Below, in pieces: positions 30,002 through 37,439 of a stretch of 64,000 nucleotides of DNA. Origin of the DNA: Crocinitomicaceae bacterium (lineage in GTDB: Bacteria > Bacteroidota > Bacteroidia > Flavobacteriales_D > Sanyastnellaceae); the NCBI GenBank assembly GCA_002700285.1, contig PACT01000039.1:13328-77327 (forward strand), in the 5' to 3' direction. The stretch's first letter is position 1, and each line of letters begins with the position of its first letter. The position numbers and the translations under genes were made by a program. The notes under the pieces were generated by a model, which was not told the DNA's origin, did not search any database, and saw nothing but the letters and a program-made list of their open reading frames with translations.

Positions 30002-32401
30002 ATGAACGAAGCACCCAAAGAGCCTGAAGAGACTAAAGAAAACAACGTTTCGCAGGACATTAAAGAGACTCCACAAGTGGAGCAGCCAACTGAAGAAGTG
30101 GCACAGCCAGAAGTAGAAACAAAACAGCCAGTTGCTGAAGAAGTTGCAGAAGAGGCAGCTACAGAAGCGGTTGAGGAGGTCGTAGCTGAGGAAGTTGCTG
30201 AAGAGGCAGCTCCTGAAGCAGTTGAGGAGGTCGTAGCTGAGGAAGTTGCTGAAGCGGCAGCTCCAGAAGCGGTTGAGGAAGTCGTAGCTGAGGAAGTTGC
30301 TGAAGCGGTTGAGGAAGAAGTTGCTGAAGAGGCAGCTCCAGAAGAGGTTGAAAAGGCAGAACCAGTCAGTGAGGAACCTAGACCAACTGAACCTCGTGAG
30401 ATTTCAGTTCCAACTGGTGATTTTGACTGGGATTCATTTGAATCTGATGTAGATGAATTATCAAGCGAGGACCGTACGAAACTCGAAGATTTATATGAGG
30501 CTAACCTCACACTGATTGAGGACAAACAAGTTGTGACAGGTACTGTTATCAATGTTGGAAAGAAAGAAGTGGTTGTTAATATTGGCTATAAGTCAGAAGG
30601 TGTTATTACAGCATCTGAATTCCGTTACAATCCAGATCTAAAGCCAGGCGATACTGTTGCTGTTTTTGTCGAGAAAACAGAGGATGCGAATGGCCAACTC
30701 GTCGTAAGTCATCGTACCGCACGTGTTTATGAGGCTTGGGGCAAAATCAATGAAGCGAAAGAAGAAGATCTTATTATTAATGGTACCGTTAAATGCCGTA
30801 CCAAAGGTGGATTAATCGTGGATGTATTTGGTCTTGAAGCCTTCTTGCCAGGTTCACAGGTTGATGTAAAGCCTATACGCGACTTTGATGAGTATGTAGG
30901 CAAAGAGATGGAGTTCAAGGTTGTCAAAATTAACCAAGAATTTAAAAACGTTGTTGTTTCTCATAAAGCGCTTATTGAAGCTGAACTGGAAGAGCAGAAA
31001 CGTCTTATTATTAAGGACCTTGAAAAAGGTCAAGTCCTTGAAGGAACAGTTAAGAACGTTACTTCTTACGGAGTATTCGTTGACCTTGGAGGTGTAGATG
31101 GACTTGTTCATATTACTGACATGAGCTGGGGACGCGTTGGTCATCCAGAAGAGTTGGTTGAACTAGATGCGAAGATCAATGTTGTAATCCTAGACTTTGA
31201 TGACGACAAGCGTCGTATCGCTCTAGGCATGAAGCAGTTAACTCCGCACCCATGGGATTCTCTAACTGAAGATCTTACAGAAGGAACAAAGGTTCAAGGT
31301 AAAGTTGTTGTGATGGCTGACTATGGTGCATTTATTGAAATTGCACCAGGTGTAGAAGGTCTATTGCACGTGAGCGAAATGTCTTGGTCACAACACCTAC
31401 GTTCAGCACAAGACTTCCTAACTGTAGGTCAAGAGGTCGAGTGTGTGTTATTAAGCATAGACAGAGAAGAGCGTAAAATGTCACTTGGCCTCAAGCAAAT
31501 GAGCGTGGATCCATGGGCAGAAATTGAGACACGCTATCCGATCAACTCTAAGCAGAAAGGTAAAGTTCGCAATTTCACTAACTTTGGTTTATTCGTTGAG
31601 CTTGAAGAAGGCATTGATGGCTTGGTTCACATTTCAGATCTTAGTTGGTCTAAAAAGATCAAGCATCCATCTGAATTCTGCAGCGTAGGAGACGAAATCG
31701 AAGTTGTAGTGATGGAGCTTGACAATGAGAACCGTCGTATGAGTCTCGGTCACAAGCAGATAGAAGAGAATCCGTGGGAAGTATTTGAAACAATATTTGC
31801 CGTTTCTTCAAAACATCAAGCTACAGTTGTGAAAATTGAGGGAGCGAATGCATTAATCGCGCTTCCTTATGGTCTAGAAGGTACATGTCATATCAAGCAC
31901 CTGAATAAAGCAGATGGAGAATCCTTAGAAGTAGATGCTACTGCTGAATTTGTTGTTCTTGAATTTAACCGTAATGCTAAGAGAATTACAGTTAGTCACT
32001 TACGTACTCACGAAGAAGGCCCCGCAAAGAAAGAGCGTAAGCCACGTTCAAATAGCGGAGGTTCTAGTGGTTCATCAACAATGATGGATTCTATCAATAA
32101 GAAGACTGAAAAGAGTACACTTGGTGATTTAGATATTTTATCTAAACTTAAGCAAACCATGGATTCGTCTACGCTTGCACCTGAGCCAGAAGCGACTCCA
32201 GCAGCGAAGGAGGAAGCTCCTGCAGCGAAGAAGCCAGCAGCGAAGAAGCCAGCAGCGAAGAAGCCAGCAGCGAAAAAAGCAGCAGCGAAGAAGCCAGCAG
32301 CGAAGAAAGCAGCAGCGAAGAAGCCAGCAGCGAAGAAAGCAGCAGCGAAGAAGCCAGCAGCGAAGAAGCCAGCAGCGAAGAAAGCTGCGGATAAGAAGTA
32401 A
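30002..32401 (+). CDS. rpsA: 30S ribosomal protein S1 with acidic N-tail and Lys/Ala/Pro C-tail
   Basis: 799 residues from this ATG. An ATG at 29990 and a TTG at 29960 are also in frame; I prefer 30002 because a purine-rich stretch (AAGGGAAGC) precedes it and MNEAPKEPEE looks natural. Six S1 OB-fold repeats are visible at about 175-245, 258-330, 343-416, 428-500, 516-588 and 601-670 (for example GTVKNVTSYGVFVDLGGVDG and GKVRNFTNFGLFVELEEGID). S1 binds mRNA on the small subunit. Two additions are unusual: residues about 48-115 are Glu/Val/Ala repeats of 17 residues, and residues about 741-795 are eleven AAKKP or AAKKA units like the tail of histone H1. Codon use fits very high expression. A strong terminator follows. 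Confidence 0.93.
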   Translation: MNEAPKEPEETKENNVSQDIKETPQVEQPTEEVAQPEVETKQPVAEEVAEEAATEAVEEVVAEEVAEEAAPEAVEEVVAEEVAEAAAPEAVEEVVAEEVAEAVEEEVAEEAAPEEVEKAEPVSEEPRPTEPREISVPTGDFDWDSFESDVDELSSEDRTKLEDLYEANLTLIEDKQVVTGTVINVGKKEVVVNIGYKSEGVITASEFRYNPDLKPGDTVAVFVEKTEDANGQLVVSHRTARVYEAWGKINEAKEEDLIINGTVKCRTKGGLIVDVFGLEAFLPGSQVDVKPIRDFDEYVGKEMEFKVVKINQEFKNVVVSHKALIEAELEEQKRLIIKDLEKGQVLEGTVKNVTSYGVFVDLGGVDGLVHITDMSWGRVGHPEELVELDAKINVVILDFDDDKRRIALGMKQLTPHPWDSLTEDLTEGTKVQGKVVVMADYGAFIEIAPGVEGLLHVSEMSWSQHLRSAQDFLTVGQEVECVLLSIDREERKMSLGLKQMSVDPWAEIETRYPINSKQKGKVRNFTNFGLFVELEEGIDGLVHISDLSWSKKIKHPSEFCSVGDEIEVVVMELDNENRRMSLGHKQIEENPWEVFETIFAVSSKHQATVVKIEGANALIALPYGLEGTCHIKHLNKADGESLEVDATAEFVVLEFNRNAKRITVSHLRTHEEGPAKKERKPRSNSGGSSGSSTMMDSINKKTEKSTLGDLDILSKLKQTMDSSTLAPEPEATPAAKEEAPAAKKPAAKKPAAKKPAAKKAAAKKPAAKKAAAKKPAAKKAAAKKPAAKKPAAKKAADKK
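30143..30295 (+). repeat. Three tandem 51-bp units in rpsA
   Basis: Copies at 30143-30193, 30194-30244 and 30245-30295 are nearly identical and encode 17-residue acidic units (VAEEAAPEAVEEVVAEE). Partial copies continue to about 30350. The unit length keeps the frame. Confidence 0.88.
32222..32386 (+). repeat. Eleven tandem 15-bp units in rpsA
   Basis: The unit GCAGCGAAGAAGCCA and its variant ending in AGCA repeat exactly eleven times, encoding AAKKP or AAKKA. Being in frame, copy number can change without breaking the gene. Confidence 0.92.
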
Positions 32402-32430
32402 GATTATTTTTACATCGTAAAAAAAAAGAA

Positions 32431-32454
32431 AGGGAGGCTTCGGCCTCCCTTTTT
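32431..32454 (+). terminator. Rho-independent terminator after rpsA
   Basis: An 8-bp stem AGGGAGGC/GCCTCCCT on a TTCG tetraloop, followed by T residues and preceded by an A-run. Confidence 0.92.
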
Positions 32455-32462
32455 GTTATTCG

Positions 32463-32470
32463 TATCTTTG
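32463..32470 (+). promoter_or_regulatory. -7 box touching the pyrR start
   Basis: A perfect TATCTTTG directly after the rpsA terminator and four bases before the inferred AUC start of pyrR. No TTG is found at the right distance upstream, since that stretch is the terminator. Confidence 0.45.
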
Positions 32471-32474
32471 CATC

Positions 32475-33020
32475 ATCGATTCTCAAGTCCTAATAAACGA
32501 GGAGCAATTTGAGCTCATCCTCGACCGGCTCGCGCATCAACTGCTCGAGCATCATGATTTTACAAAAACTGACCTCATCGGTTTACAGCCTAGAGGCATC
32601 ATTCTTGCACATCGGATTCAAGCAAAACTCTCTGAGTTACTTGACCACAATGAGATTAGATGTGGGGAGCTTGATGTGACATTTCACAGAGATGATCTCA
32701 GAATACGTGACAAACCTATTGCACCCCAACAAAATAAAATGGAGTTTCTTGTGGATGGAAGAAACGTTGTTCTGGTAGATGATGTCTTCTTCACCGGCCG
32801 AACCATAAGGGCTGGTTTTGACGCACTTTTAGCATATGGGAGACCTGATAAAGTTGAATTAGCGGTGCTGATTGACAGAAGATTCAGCAGAGAATTGCCA
32901 ATTGAACCCACCTATATCGGAAAACAGATCGACAGCATCGTTGGTCAGCATGTGGTTGTGGAGTGGAAAGAGGAGAATGGATCCGATCGTGTCTTACTTT
33001 TCAATTCAAAACCTGAATGA
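32475..33020 (+). CDS. pyrR: PyrR: pyrimidine operon regulator / uracil phosphoribosyltransferase, non-canonical start
   Basis: About 181 residues. The phosphoribosyltransferase signature is VVLVDDVFFTGRTIRAG (PRPP loop), with LIGLQPRGIILAHRIQ before it and LAVLIDRRFSRELPIEP after it. The reading frame contains no ATG, GTG or TTG between a TAA at 32418 and a GTG at 32676, yet family-like sequence (EEQFELILDRLAHQLLEHHD) begins about 67 codons before that GTG. Alignment by memory with flavobacterial PyrR puts the first residue at the ATC at 32475. A real AUC start, a start at nearby ATA/CTG, or a base error in the original ATG are all possible. PyrR senses UMP and may control pyr genes; it overlaps pyrB by 4 bases. 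Confidence 0.82.
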   Translation: MDSQVLINEEQFELILDRLAHQLLEHHDFTKTDLIGLQPRGIILAHRIQAKLSELLDHNEIRCGELDVTFHRDDLRIRDKPIAPQQNKMEFLVDGRNVVLVDDVFFTGRTIRAGFDALLAYGRPDKVELAVLIDRRFSRELPIEPTYIGKQIDSIVGQHVVVEWKEENGSDRVLLFNSKPE

Positions 33021-33952
33021 GTAAACTTTCAGTAAACCACCTGTTGGGCATACGCGGAATGAATCGCGATGACTTGGAGCTCATTTTTGATACAGCTGCT
33101 GAGTTTAAAGAAGTTTTGAACCGACCTATTAGAAAAGTTCCTTCTCTACGTGATTTAACTGTCGCAAATTTATTTTTTGAAAATTCTACCCGGACACGTT
33201 TGTCATTCGAATTGGCACAAAAACGCTTGTCCGCTGATGTGGTTAACTTTTCGGCTGCCAGTTCATCTGTTAAGAAAGGGGAGACACTTGTAGATACTGT
33301 GAACAACATTATTGCGATGAAAGTTGACATGGTGGTGATGAGGCATCCTCATCCCGGAGCGATACATTTCCTTGCCGACAGAGTAAATTCGACCTTCATT
33401 AATGCTGGAGATGGCACTCACGAGCATCCTACTCAAGCGCTTTTAGATGCATTTAGTATAAGAGAGAGACTAGGGAATGATCTTGAAGGTAAAAAGATTG
33501 CCATAGTAGGTGACATACGTCATTCAAGAGTTGCTTTGTCAAATATTTTGGCACTGAAGCTCCTAGGTGCGCGTGTTCGTGTATGTGGGCCCGTGACACT
33601 AATTCCTAAGCACATGGACTCTTTGGGTGTTGAAATCAGTCATAATTTTGATGAAACGTTGCTATGGGCTGATGTTGTTAACATGTTGCGCATTCAACAT
33701 GAAAGGCAAGGGGATTCAATGTCCATACCTTATTTTCCCTCAATTCGAGAGTATACGCTGAATTTTGGCTTGACTCAAGAACGCTTGCATAGGCTTGATA
33801 AACAGCTAACTATACTTCATCCTGGTCCAATTAATCGGGGTGTTGAAATTTCAAGTGGTATTGCAGACAGTGACCATTCCCTCATATTAGATCAAGTAGA
33901 GAATGGTGTTGCTACTCGAATGGCTGTGATGTACTTGTTAGCGAGGCGATAA
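33017..33952 (+). CDS. pyrB: Aspartate carbamoyltransferase catalytic subunit
   Basis: 311 residues, the standard length. It joins carbamoyl phosphate and aspartate, the first committed step of pyrimidine synthesis. FFENSTRTRLSFELAQKRL (carbamoyl phosphate site), VNFSAASSSVKKGETLVDT, HEHPTQALLDAFSI, VGDIRHSRVALSN and the C-terminal HPGPINRGVEI are all present. No regulatory chain pyrI is adjacent, as is normal for this phylum. The start overlaps the pyrR stop (ATGA), so the two form a pyrimidine operon driven from the pyrR promoter. Confidence 0.96.
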   Translation: MSKLSVNHLLGIRGMNRDDLELIFDTAAEFKEVLNRPIRKVPSLRDLTVANLFFENSTRTRLSFELAQKRLSADVVNFSAASSSVKKGETLVDTVNNIIAMKVDMVVMRHPHPGAIHFLADRVNSTFINAGDGTHEHPTQALLDAFSIRERLGNDLEGKKIAIVGDIRHSRVALSNILALKLLGARVRVCGPVTLIPKHMDSLGVEISHNFDETLLWADVVNMLRIQHERQGDSMSIPYFPSIREYTLNFGLTQERLHRLDKQLTILHPGPINRGVEISSGIADSDHSLILDQVENGVATRMAVMYLLARR

Positions 33953-33991
33953 GTTTCTTAAAATTTAATACAAAGAATATTGTCAAATAGT

Positions 33992-33999
33992 TATATTTG
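33992..33999 (+). promoter_or_regulatory. -7 box upstream of the STAS gene
   Basis: A perfect TATATTTG in the 67-base gap after pyrB, 20 bases before the STAS ATG. A well-spaced TTG is lacking. Confidence 0.37.
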
Positions 34000-34019
34000 A
34001 CCATAACACACCCTATACA

Positions 34020-34394
34020 ATGAATTTCTCTATTGAACACCGCGACAATGTCGCAATACTGACATCTAAAGTTGAAAAGCTAGATGCACTTCAAGCGCCT
34101 GATTTAAAAGCTCAGCTCGTATTACTTGGCAAATCGGGGACCCAAAACATCATACTCGATTTATCTGAATCGAGATATTGTGACTCAAGTGGTTTAAGCG
34201 CTGTTTTAGTAGGCAAAAGACTCTGTGGTGACGCAGGCGGTTCGTTTGTCTTGTGCGGCCTACAGCCGAGTGTAGAAAAGCTCATTTCAATTGCGCAATT
34301 ACATCGTGTCCTAAATATTGTACCTACTGCAAAAGAGGCAGTCGATATGGTTTATATGGAGATGCAGGAGAGAGAAGTTGGAAAAGAAGATTAA
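34020..34394 (+). CDS. STAS-domain anti-sigma factor antagonist
   Basis: 124 residues, a single STAS domain like SpoIIAA or RsbV. NIILDLSESRYCDSSGLSAV carries the conserved Ser (CDSSGL) that partner kinases phosphorylate. In such systems the unphosphorylated antagonist releases a sigma factor or other target from its anti-factor. No anti-sigma kinase, PP2C phosphatase or sigma factor is adjacent. The only other candidate switch proteins in the window are the SiaB/SiaC pair 26 kb away. The downstream T9SS protein starts 22 bases later on the same strand. Confidence 0.88.
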   Translation: MNFSIEHRDNVAILTSKVEKLDALQAPDLKAQLVLLGKSGTQNIILDLSESRYCDSSGLSAVLVGKRLCGDAGGSFVLCGLQPSVEKLISIAQLHRVLNIVPTAKEAVDMVYMEMQEREVGKED

Positions 34395-34416
34395 TCGAAT
34401 TATAAAAAACAAAACA

Positions 34417-35643
34417 ATGAATAAATTTTATGCCCTTTTTTTCGCAGTCGCTATCTCAAGCACTGCTTTTGGACAATGTGTTTCGGATTTTGATTTCGGC
34501 GAAGTTGGCTTCGGTGTGTCTCCTGACCCCACTCTAGGTGAGAATTTTGTGTCTGGAGTCGTTGGACAGGAATATATGGATGTCATTCACATTTTAATTC
34601 CAACTTATGCTTCAGATGTAGATGAAGCTTACCCACCCACGCTACCTATTGATTCAATAAACCTTATTGACGTCGTCATGACAGATATTGCCACAGGTAC
34701 GGCGTATTCTCCCGAAGAATTGGGTTTAATGGTCGTCTGTAATAACAATGGTGATTCACCTGACCCATGTATGTTTATGGGTGGACTTCAATATTGCGCC
34801 TCAATTGAGGGGACACCGACACTCCCTGGAAATTACAGCATTGATTTATTGGTACTGGGTTGGCTCACAATTTTCGAGCCCTTTTCTGCTGAGTTTGCTT
34901 ATGCAGACTTCTCATTAAACATTCAATGCGACCTCATTGAAAGCATCGCTACTGTAGATTCTGACAGCGATTTAGGTACTTTAGGAAGTATCGATGTGAC
35001 TCTTGCTGAAGGCGTGGTTGCGACATCTTTTTCTTGGACTGATGCCGATGGAACTGTAGTGGGGACAGATGAAGATCTCACAGATGTTGCTCCGGGCACT
35101 TATACACTGACATTGGTCTCTGGTGATTGTACAAGTATCTTTGATGGCAATGTAATCATCGATGCGGCGACGGCTTGCACACTTGCTGCAGACTATGTTA
35201 TTGAAGGCGGAGGAATTGACGTTACAGTAACTGGTGCAGAAGGAGTCGCAACATTCTCTTGGACCGACGTTAACGGAATCACAATTAGTTCAAGCGAAGA
35301 TCTGACGGATGTTGTAGACGGAGAATATTCTCTTTTGATCACAGATGAAGATGACTGTACAGTTGAGCTATCGGGTCTTACAGTTGTGAAAGTTGAAAGT
35401 TTCAATGTGTCAACAAAATGGTCTGTCATACCAAACCCAACAAGTTCATCATTTTCTATTCAAAGTAATTTCCTTAACGACACACAAATCAGAGTCTTGG
35501 ATGTCAGCGGAAGAGTCATTTTAAATGAATCACTTTCTTCAAATCAAATGTGGAGTGTAAATGATTGGAGAGAAGGGGTTTACTTCATTCAGCTGTCAGG
35601 CAAGTATGGAACGACTACACGTCGTTTAGTGGTGCAGCACTAG
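34417..35643 (+). CDS. Secreted T9SS cargo protein with SprB-like repeats
   Basis: 408 residues from this ATG; the frame is open further upstream, but only this Met gives a signal peptide (MNKFYALFFAVAISSTAFGQ). After a unique Cys-containing domain of about 170 residues, two SprB-like modules follow: SFSWTDADGTVVGTDEDLTD with VAPGTYTLTLVSGDCTS, and TFSWTDVNGITISSSEDLTD with VDGEYSLLITDEDDCTV. The T9SS sorting domain begins WSVIPNPTSSSFSIQSN and ends TTRRLVVQH. SprB repeats occur in large gliding adhesins; this is a small relative, so an adhesive or matrix role at the cell surface is inferred. rnz starts 12 bases downstream. Confidence 0.86.
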   Translation: MNKFYALFFAVAISSTAFGQCVSDFDFGEVGFGVSPDPTLGENFVSGVVGQEYMDVIHILIPTYASDVDEAYPPTLPIDSINLIDVVMTDIATGTAYSPEELGLMVVCNNNGDSPDPCMFMGGLQYCASIEGTPTLPGNYSIDLLVLGWLTIFEPFSAEFAYADFSLNIQCDLIESIATVDSDSDLGTLGSIDVTLAEGVVATSFSWTDADGTVVGTDEDLTDVAPGTYTLTLVSGDCTSIFDGNVIIDAATACTLAADYVIEGGGIDVTVTGAEGVATFSWTDVNGITISSSEDLTDVVDGEYSLLITDEDDCTVELSGLTVVKVESFNVSTKWSVIPNPTSSSFSIQSNFLNDTQIRVLDVSGRVILNESLSSNQMWSVNDWREGVYFIQLSGKYGTTTRRLVVQH

Positions 35644-35655
35644 TCAACTTAAACA

Positions 35656-36582
35656 GTGCGCAAATTTGATCTTACTATTTTGGGGTGTGGTGCAGCAGCA
35701 CCCACCCCTTCTTTTTTGACCACATCTCAACTTGTCAATATCCATGACCACTTAATATTAATAGATTGTGGTGAAGGCTGCCAGCTTACATTACGAAAAT
35801 TAAAACTTAAGTTTCAACGAATTAAAACGGTTCTTATAAGTCATATGCATGCGGATCATGTCATGGGTTTGCCTGGACTGCTTGCAAGCATGAATTTGCT
35901 AGGTAGAAAGACAGCGATTGACATATTTGGACCTGAAGAACTTGAGAGTTTTGTCAAAACAATTTGGCATAAAACAGGTACCCATATAGATTTTCCAGTA
36001 AATTTTAATGTTGTTGATCATGCTAAGCCATCGCTGTTACTCGAAATGAAAAGCTATAAAATAGAAGCTTTCCCAACAAAACACAGAATAGCCACATGTG
36101 GTTTTAAAATAGAAGAACTTGAAGGGAGCTGGCATTTAAAACCTGAGACAAAAGATTTGTTTAATTTAAGTTACCACGAAATTAACGTACTTAAGAAAGG
36201 TGAGTCCATTAACAGAAAGGGTGGAGTAGTGGTGGATCCAAATAAGTTCTGTATTGCACCTTTAAAAACAAGATCCTATGTTTTCGCTGCTGATACAGCC
36301 TATACGCCTAAAGTGATTGAGGGAGCGCTAAATGCCAGTCTGTTATATCACGAAGCGACCTTTATGGAGTCTGAAAAATCTATTGCGACAAAGACGATGC
36401 ATTCAACGGCGTCTGATGCTGGGAGAATCGCCCGTGAAGCAAATGTGAAAAAACTATTGATTGGCCATTTTTCCAATCGATATAGGGTTTTAGATGGTTT
36501 GCTAGATGAAGCTCGTTCTGTTTTTGAAAATACTTTCCTCTCAATCGAAGGTGAGACGATTTCTATAGATTATTTGGACTAA
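35656..36582 (+). CDS. rnz: Ribonuclease Z (tRNA 3' processing endonuclease)
   Basis: 308 residues from a GTG start. The metallo-beta-lactamase zinc motif is VLISHMHADHVMGLPGLL, preceded by LILIDCGEGCQLTLRKLK. Later ligands are in YVFAADTAYTP and LLYHEATFM, and KTMHSTASDAGRIA and LLIGHFSNRY complete the RNase Z pattern. It cuts pre-tRNAs after the discriminator base, which this organism needs because the tRNA in the window does not encode CCA. The length is typical. Confidence 0.94.
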   Translation: MRKFDLTILGCGAAAPTPSFLTTSQLVNIHDHLILIDCGEGCQLTLRKLKLKFQRIKTVLISHMHADHVMGLPGLLASMNLLGRKTAIDIFGPEELESFVKTIWHKTGTHIDFPVNFNVVDHAKPSLLLEMKSYKIEAFPTKHRIATCGFKIEELEGSWHLKPETKDLFNLSYHEINVLKKGESINRKGGVVVDPNKFCIAPLKTRSYVFAADTAYTPKVIEGALNASLLYHEATFMESEKSIATKTMHSTASDAGRIAREANVKKLLIGHFSNRYRVLDGLLDEARSVFENTFLSIEGETISIDYLD

Positions 36583-36586
36583 CTTT

Positions 36587-36611
36587 ACTATCTGGAATCA
36601 TTCCAAATAGT
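36587..36611. promoter_or_regulatory. 25-base palindrome upstream of the LuxR-type regulator
   Basis: ACTAT-C-TGGAAT-C-ATTCCA-A-ATAGT: 11 of 12 symmetric positions pair, with one C/A mismatch and a single central C. It lies 4 bases after the rnz stop and 10 bases before the regulator start. It could be an operator for a dimeric regulator or, with TATTTTAT after it, a weak terminator for rnz. Confidence 0.55.
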
Positions 36612-36621
36612 ATTTTATGAC

Positions 36622-37299
36622 ATGTTAATGAAATCAATAATAATAGCAGACAGCAGCACCATTGGGCGCATTGGTCTCAAAGCAATTATTGATAAGATGG
36701 ATGGCTACGATGTAGTAGGAGAGGCCGATAACAGTGAACAAGTGTTTGTTTTAATTGAAAAGAACACACCTCACATTGTCATTATTGATTTTTTAAGTGA
36801 TGGCTTTGATATTGAAACTGTTGTAGAAATAAAGCGTCGTTATCCAAACGTTATGCTTCTTGCAATCACTCCACTCCAAAGTGGTGCAACTCTCACCAGT
36901 GCTTTAAGAGCAGGGATTGACAGTTACATTAAGAAATCCTGCGACATACCAGAAGTAATAGATGCCATTGAAAAGACTTCTGAGAGAACGAGTTTTTATT
37001 GTGGCCAGATTTTAAAGAAAATCAGAAAAGAATCCATCGACATCCATGACCTAGAAGTCATGGACTTTTCATGTGATGCGATTGGATTAAGCAAAAGAGA
37101 AAAAGAAGTCCTTGCTATGATTGCAGAGGGACACACAAATACAAAGATTGCTGAATTGCTTTTTCTTAGCGCTCACACGGTGACTACGCATAGAAAAAAT
37201 ATCATGCATAAACTTGGTGTTAAAAATACGGCGGGGATCGTCATGTATGCTGTTAAATCGGGGATTGTAAGCCCCAATAGGTTTCTGTTTTCTCATTGA
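36622..37299 (+). CDS. NarL/FixJ-type response regulator
   Basis: 225 residues (an in-frame ATG two codons later at 36628 is also likely). Residues about 1-120 are a receiver domain: SIIIADSSTIGRIGLKAIID, phospho-acceptor Asp in HIVIIDFLSDGFD, Thr in LLAITPL and Lys in SYIKKSCD. One residue of the usual acidic pair is Ser (ADSS instead of ADD), so phosphorylation may be altered. Residues about 150-215 are a LuxR helix-turn-helix: GLSKREKEVLAMIAEGHTNT, then IAELLFLSAHTVTTHRKNIM. No histidine kinase is adjacent. A 25-base palindrome just upstream suggests autoregulation. Confidence 0.9.
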   Translation: MLMKSIIIADSSTIGRIGLKAIIDKMDGYDVVGEADNSEQVFVLIEKNTPHIVIIDFLSDGFDIETVVEIKRRYPNVMLLAITPLQSGATLTSALRAGIDSYIKKSCDIPEVIDAIEKTSERTSFYCGQILKKIRKESIDIHDLEVMDFSCDAIGLSKREKEVLAMIAEGHTNTKIAELLFLSAHTVTTHRKNIMHKLGVKNTAGIVMYAVKSGIVSPNRFLFSH

Positions 37300-37319
37300 T
37301 ATTCATTTAGTTAAGATTT

Positions 37320-37345
37320 GATTTTGACGTGAAAATCGTCTTTTT
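37320..37345 (+). terminator. Weak terminator-like hairpin after the LuxR-type gene
   Basis: GATTTT/AAAATC stem of 6 bp with a six-base loop, then GTC and five T residues. The stem is AT-rich, so efficiency is doubtful. Confidence 0.3.
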
Positions 37346-37439
37346 AATGTTTATTGCATATTCTCATTTGAATAACATTTGCATTGACCCCATTAAATTG
37401 ACGACATTTGCACTCCCAAACCCTTTTTGTGAAACTTAA

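Noticed and set aside
30143-30350. Tandem repeats considered as a CRISPR-like array
   Set aside because: The units are directly adjacent without unique spacers and keep the reading frame of rpsA.
29914-30552. Open minus-strand frame rich in Ser and Ala opposite rpsA
   Set aside because: It is the mirror of the acidic repeat in rpsA; its composition follows from the repeat and it has no family resemblance.
32169-32486. Repetitive frames on both strands over the rpsA C-tail (Leu/Ser-rich and Gln/Arg-rich)
   Set aside because: They are out-of-frame readings of the 15-bp repeat. The AAKKP frame continues the S1 gene.
37384-37410. Possible ilvE promoter (TTG-N16-GACATTTG)
   Set aside because: The -7 box lacks the T of TA and the spacer is short; not strong enough to list.
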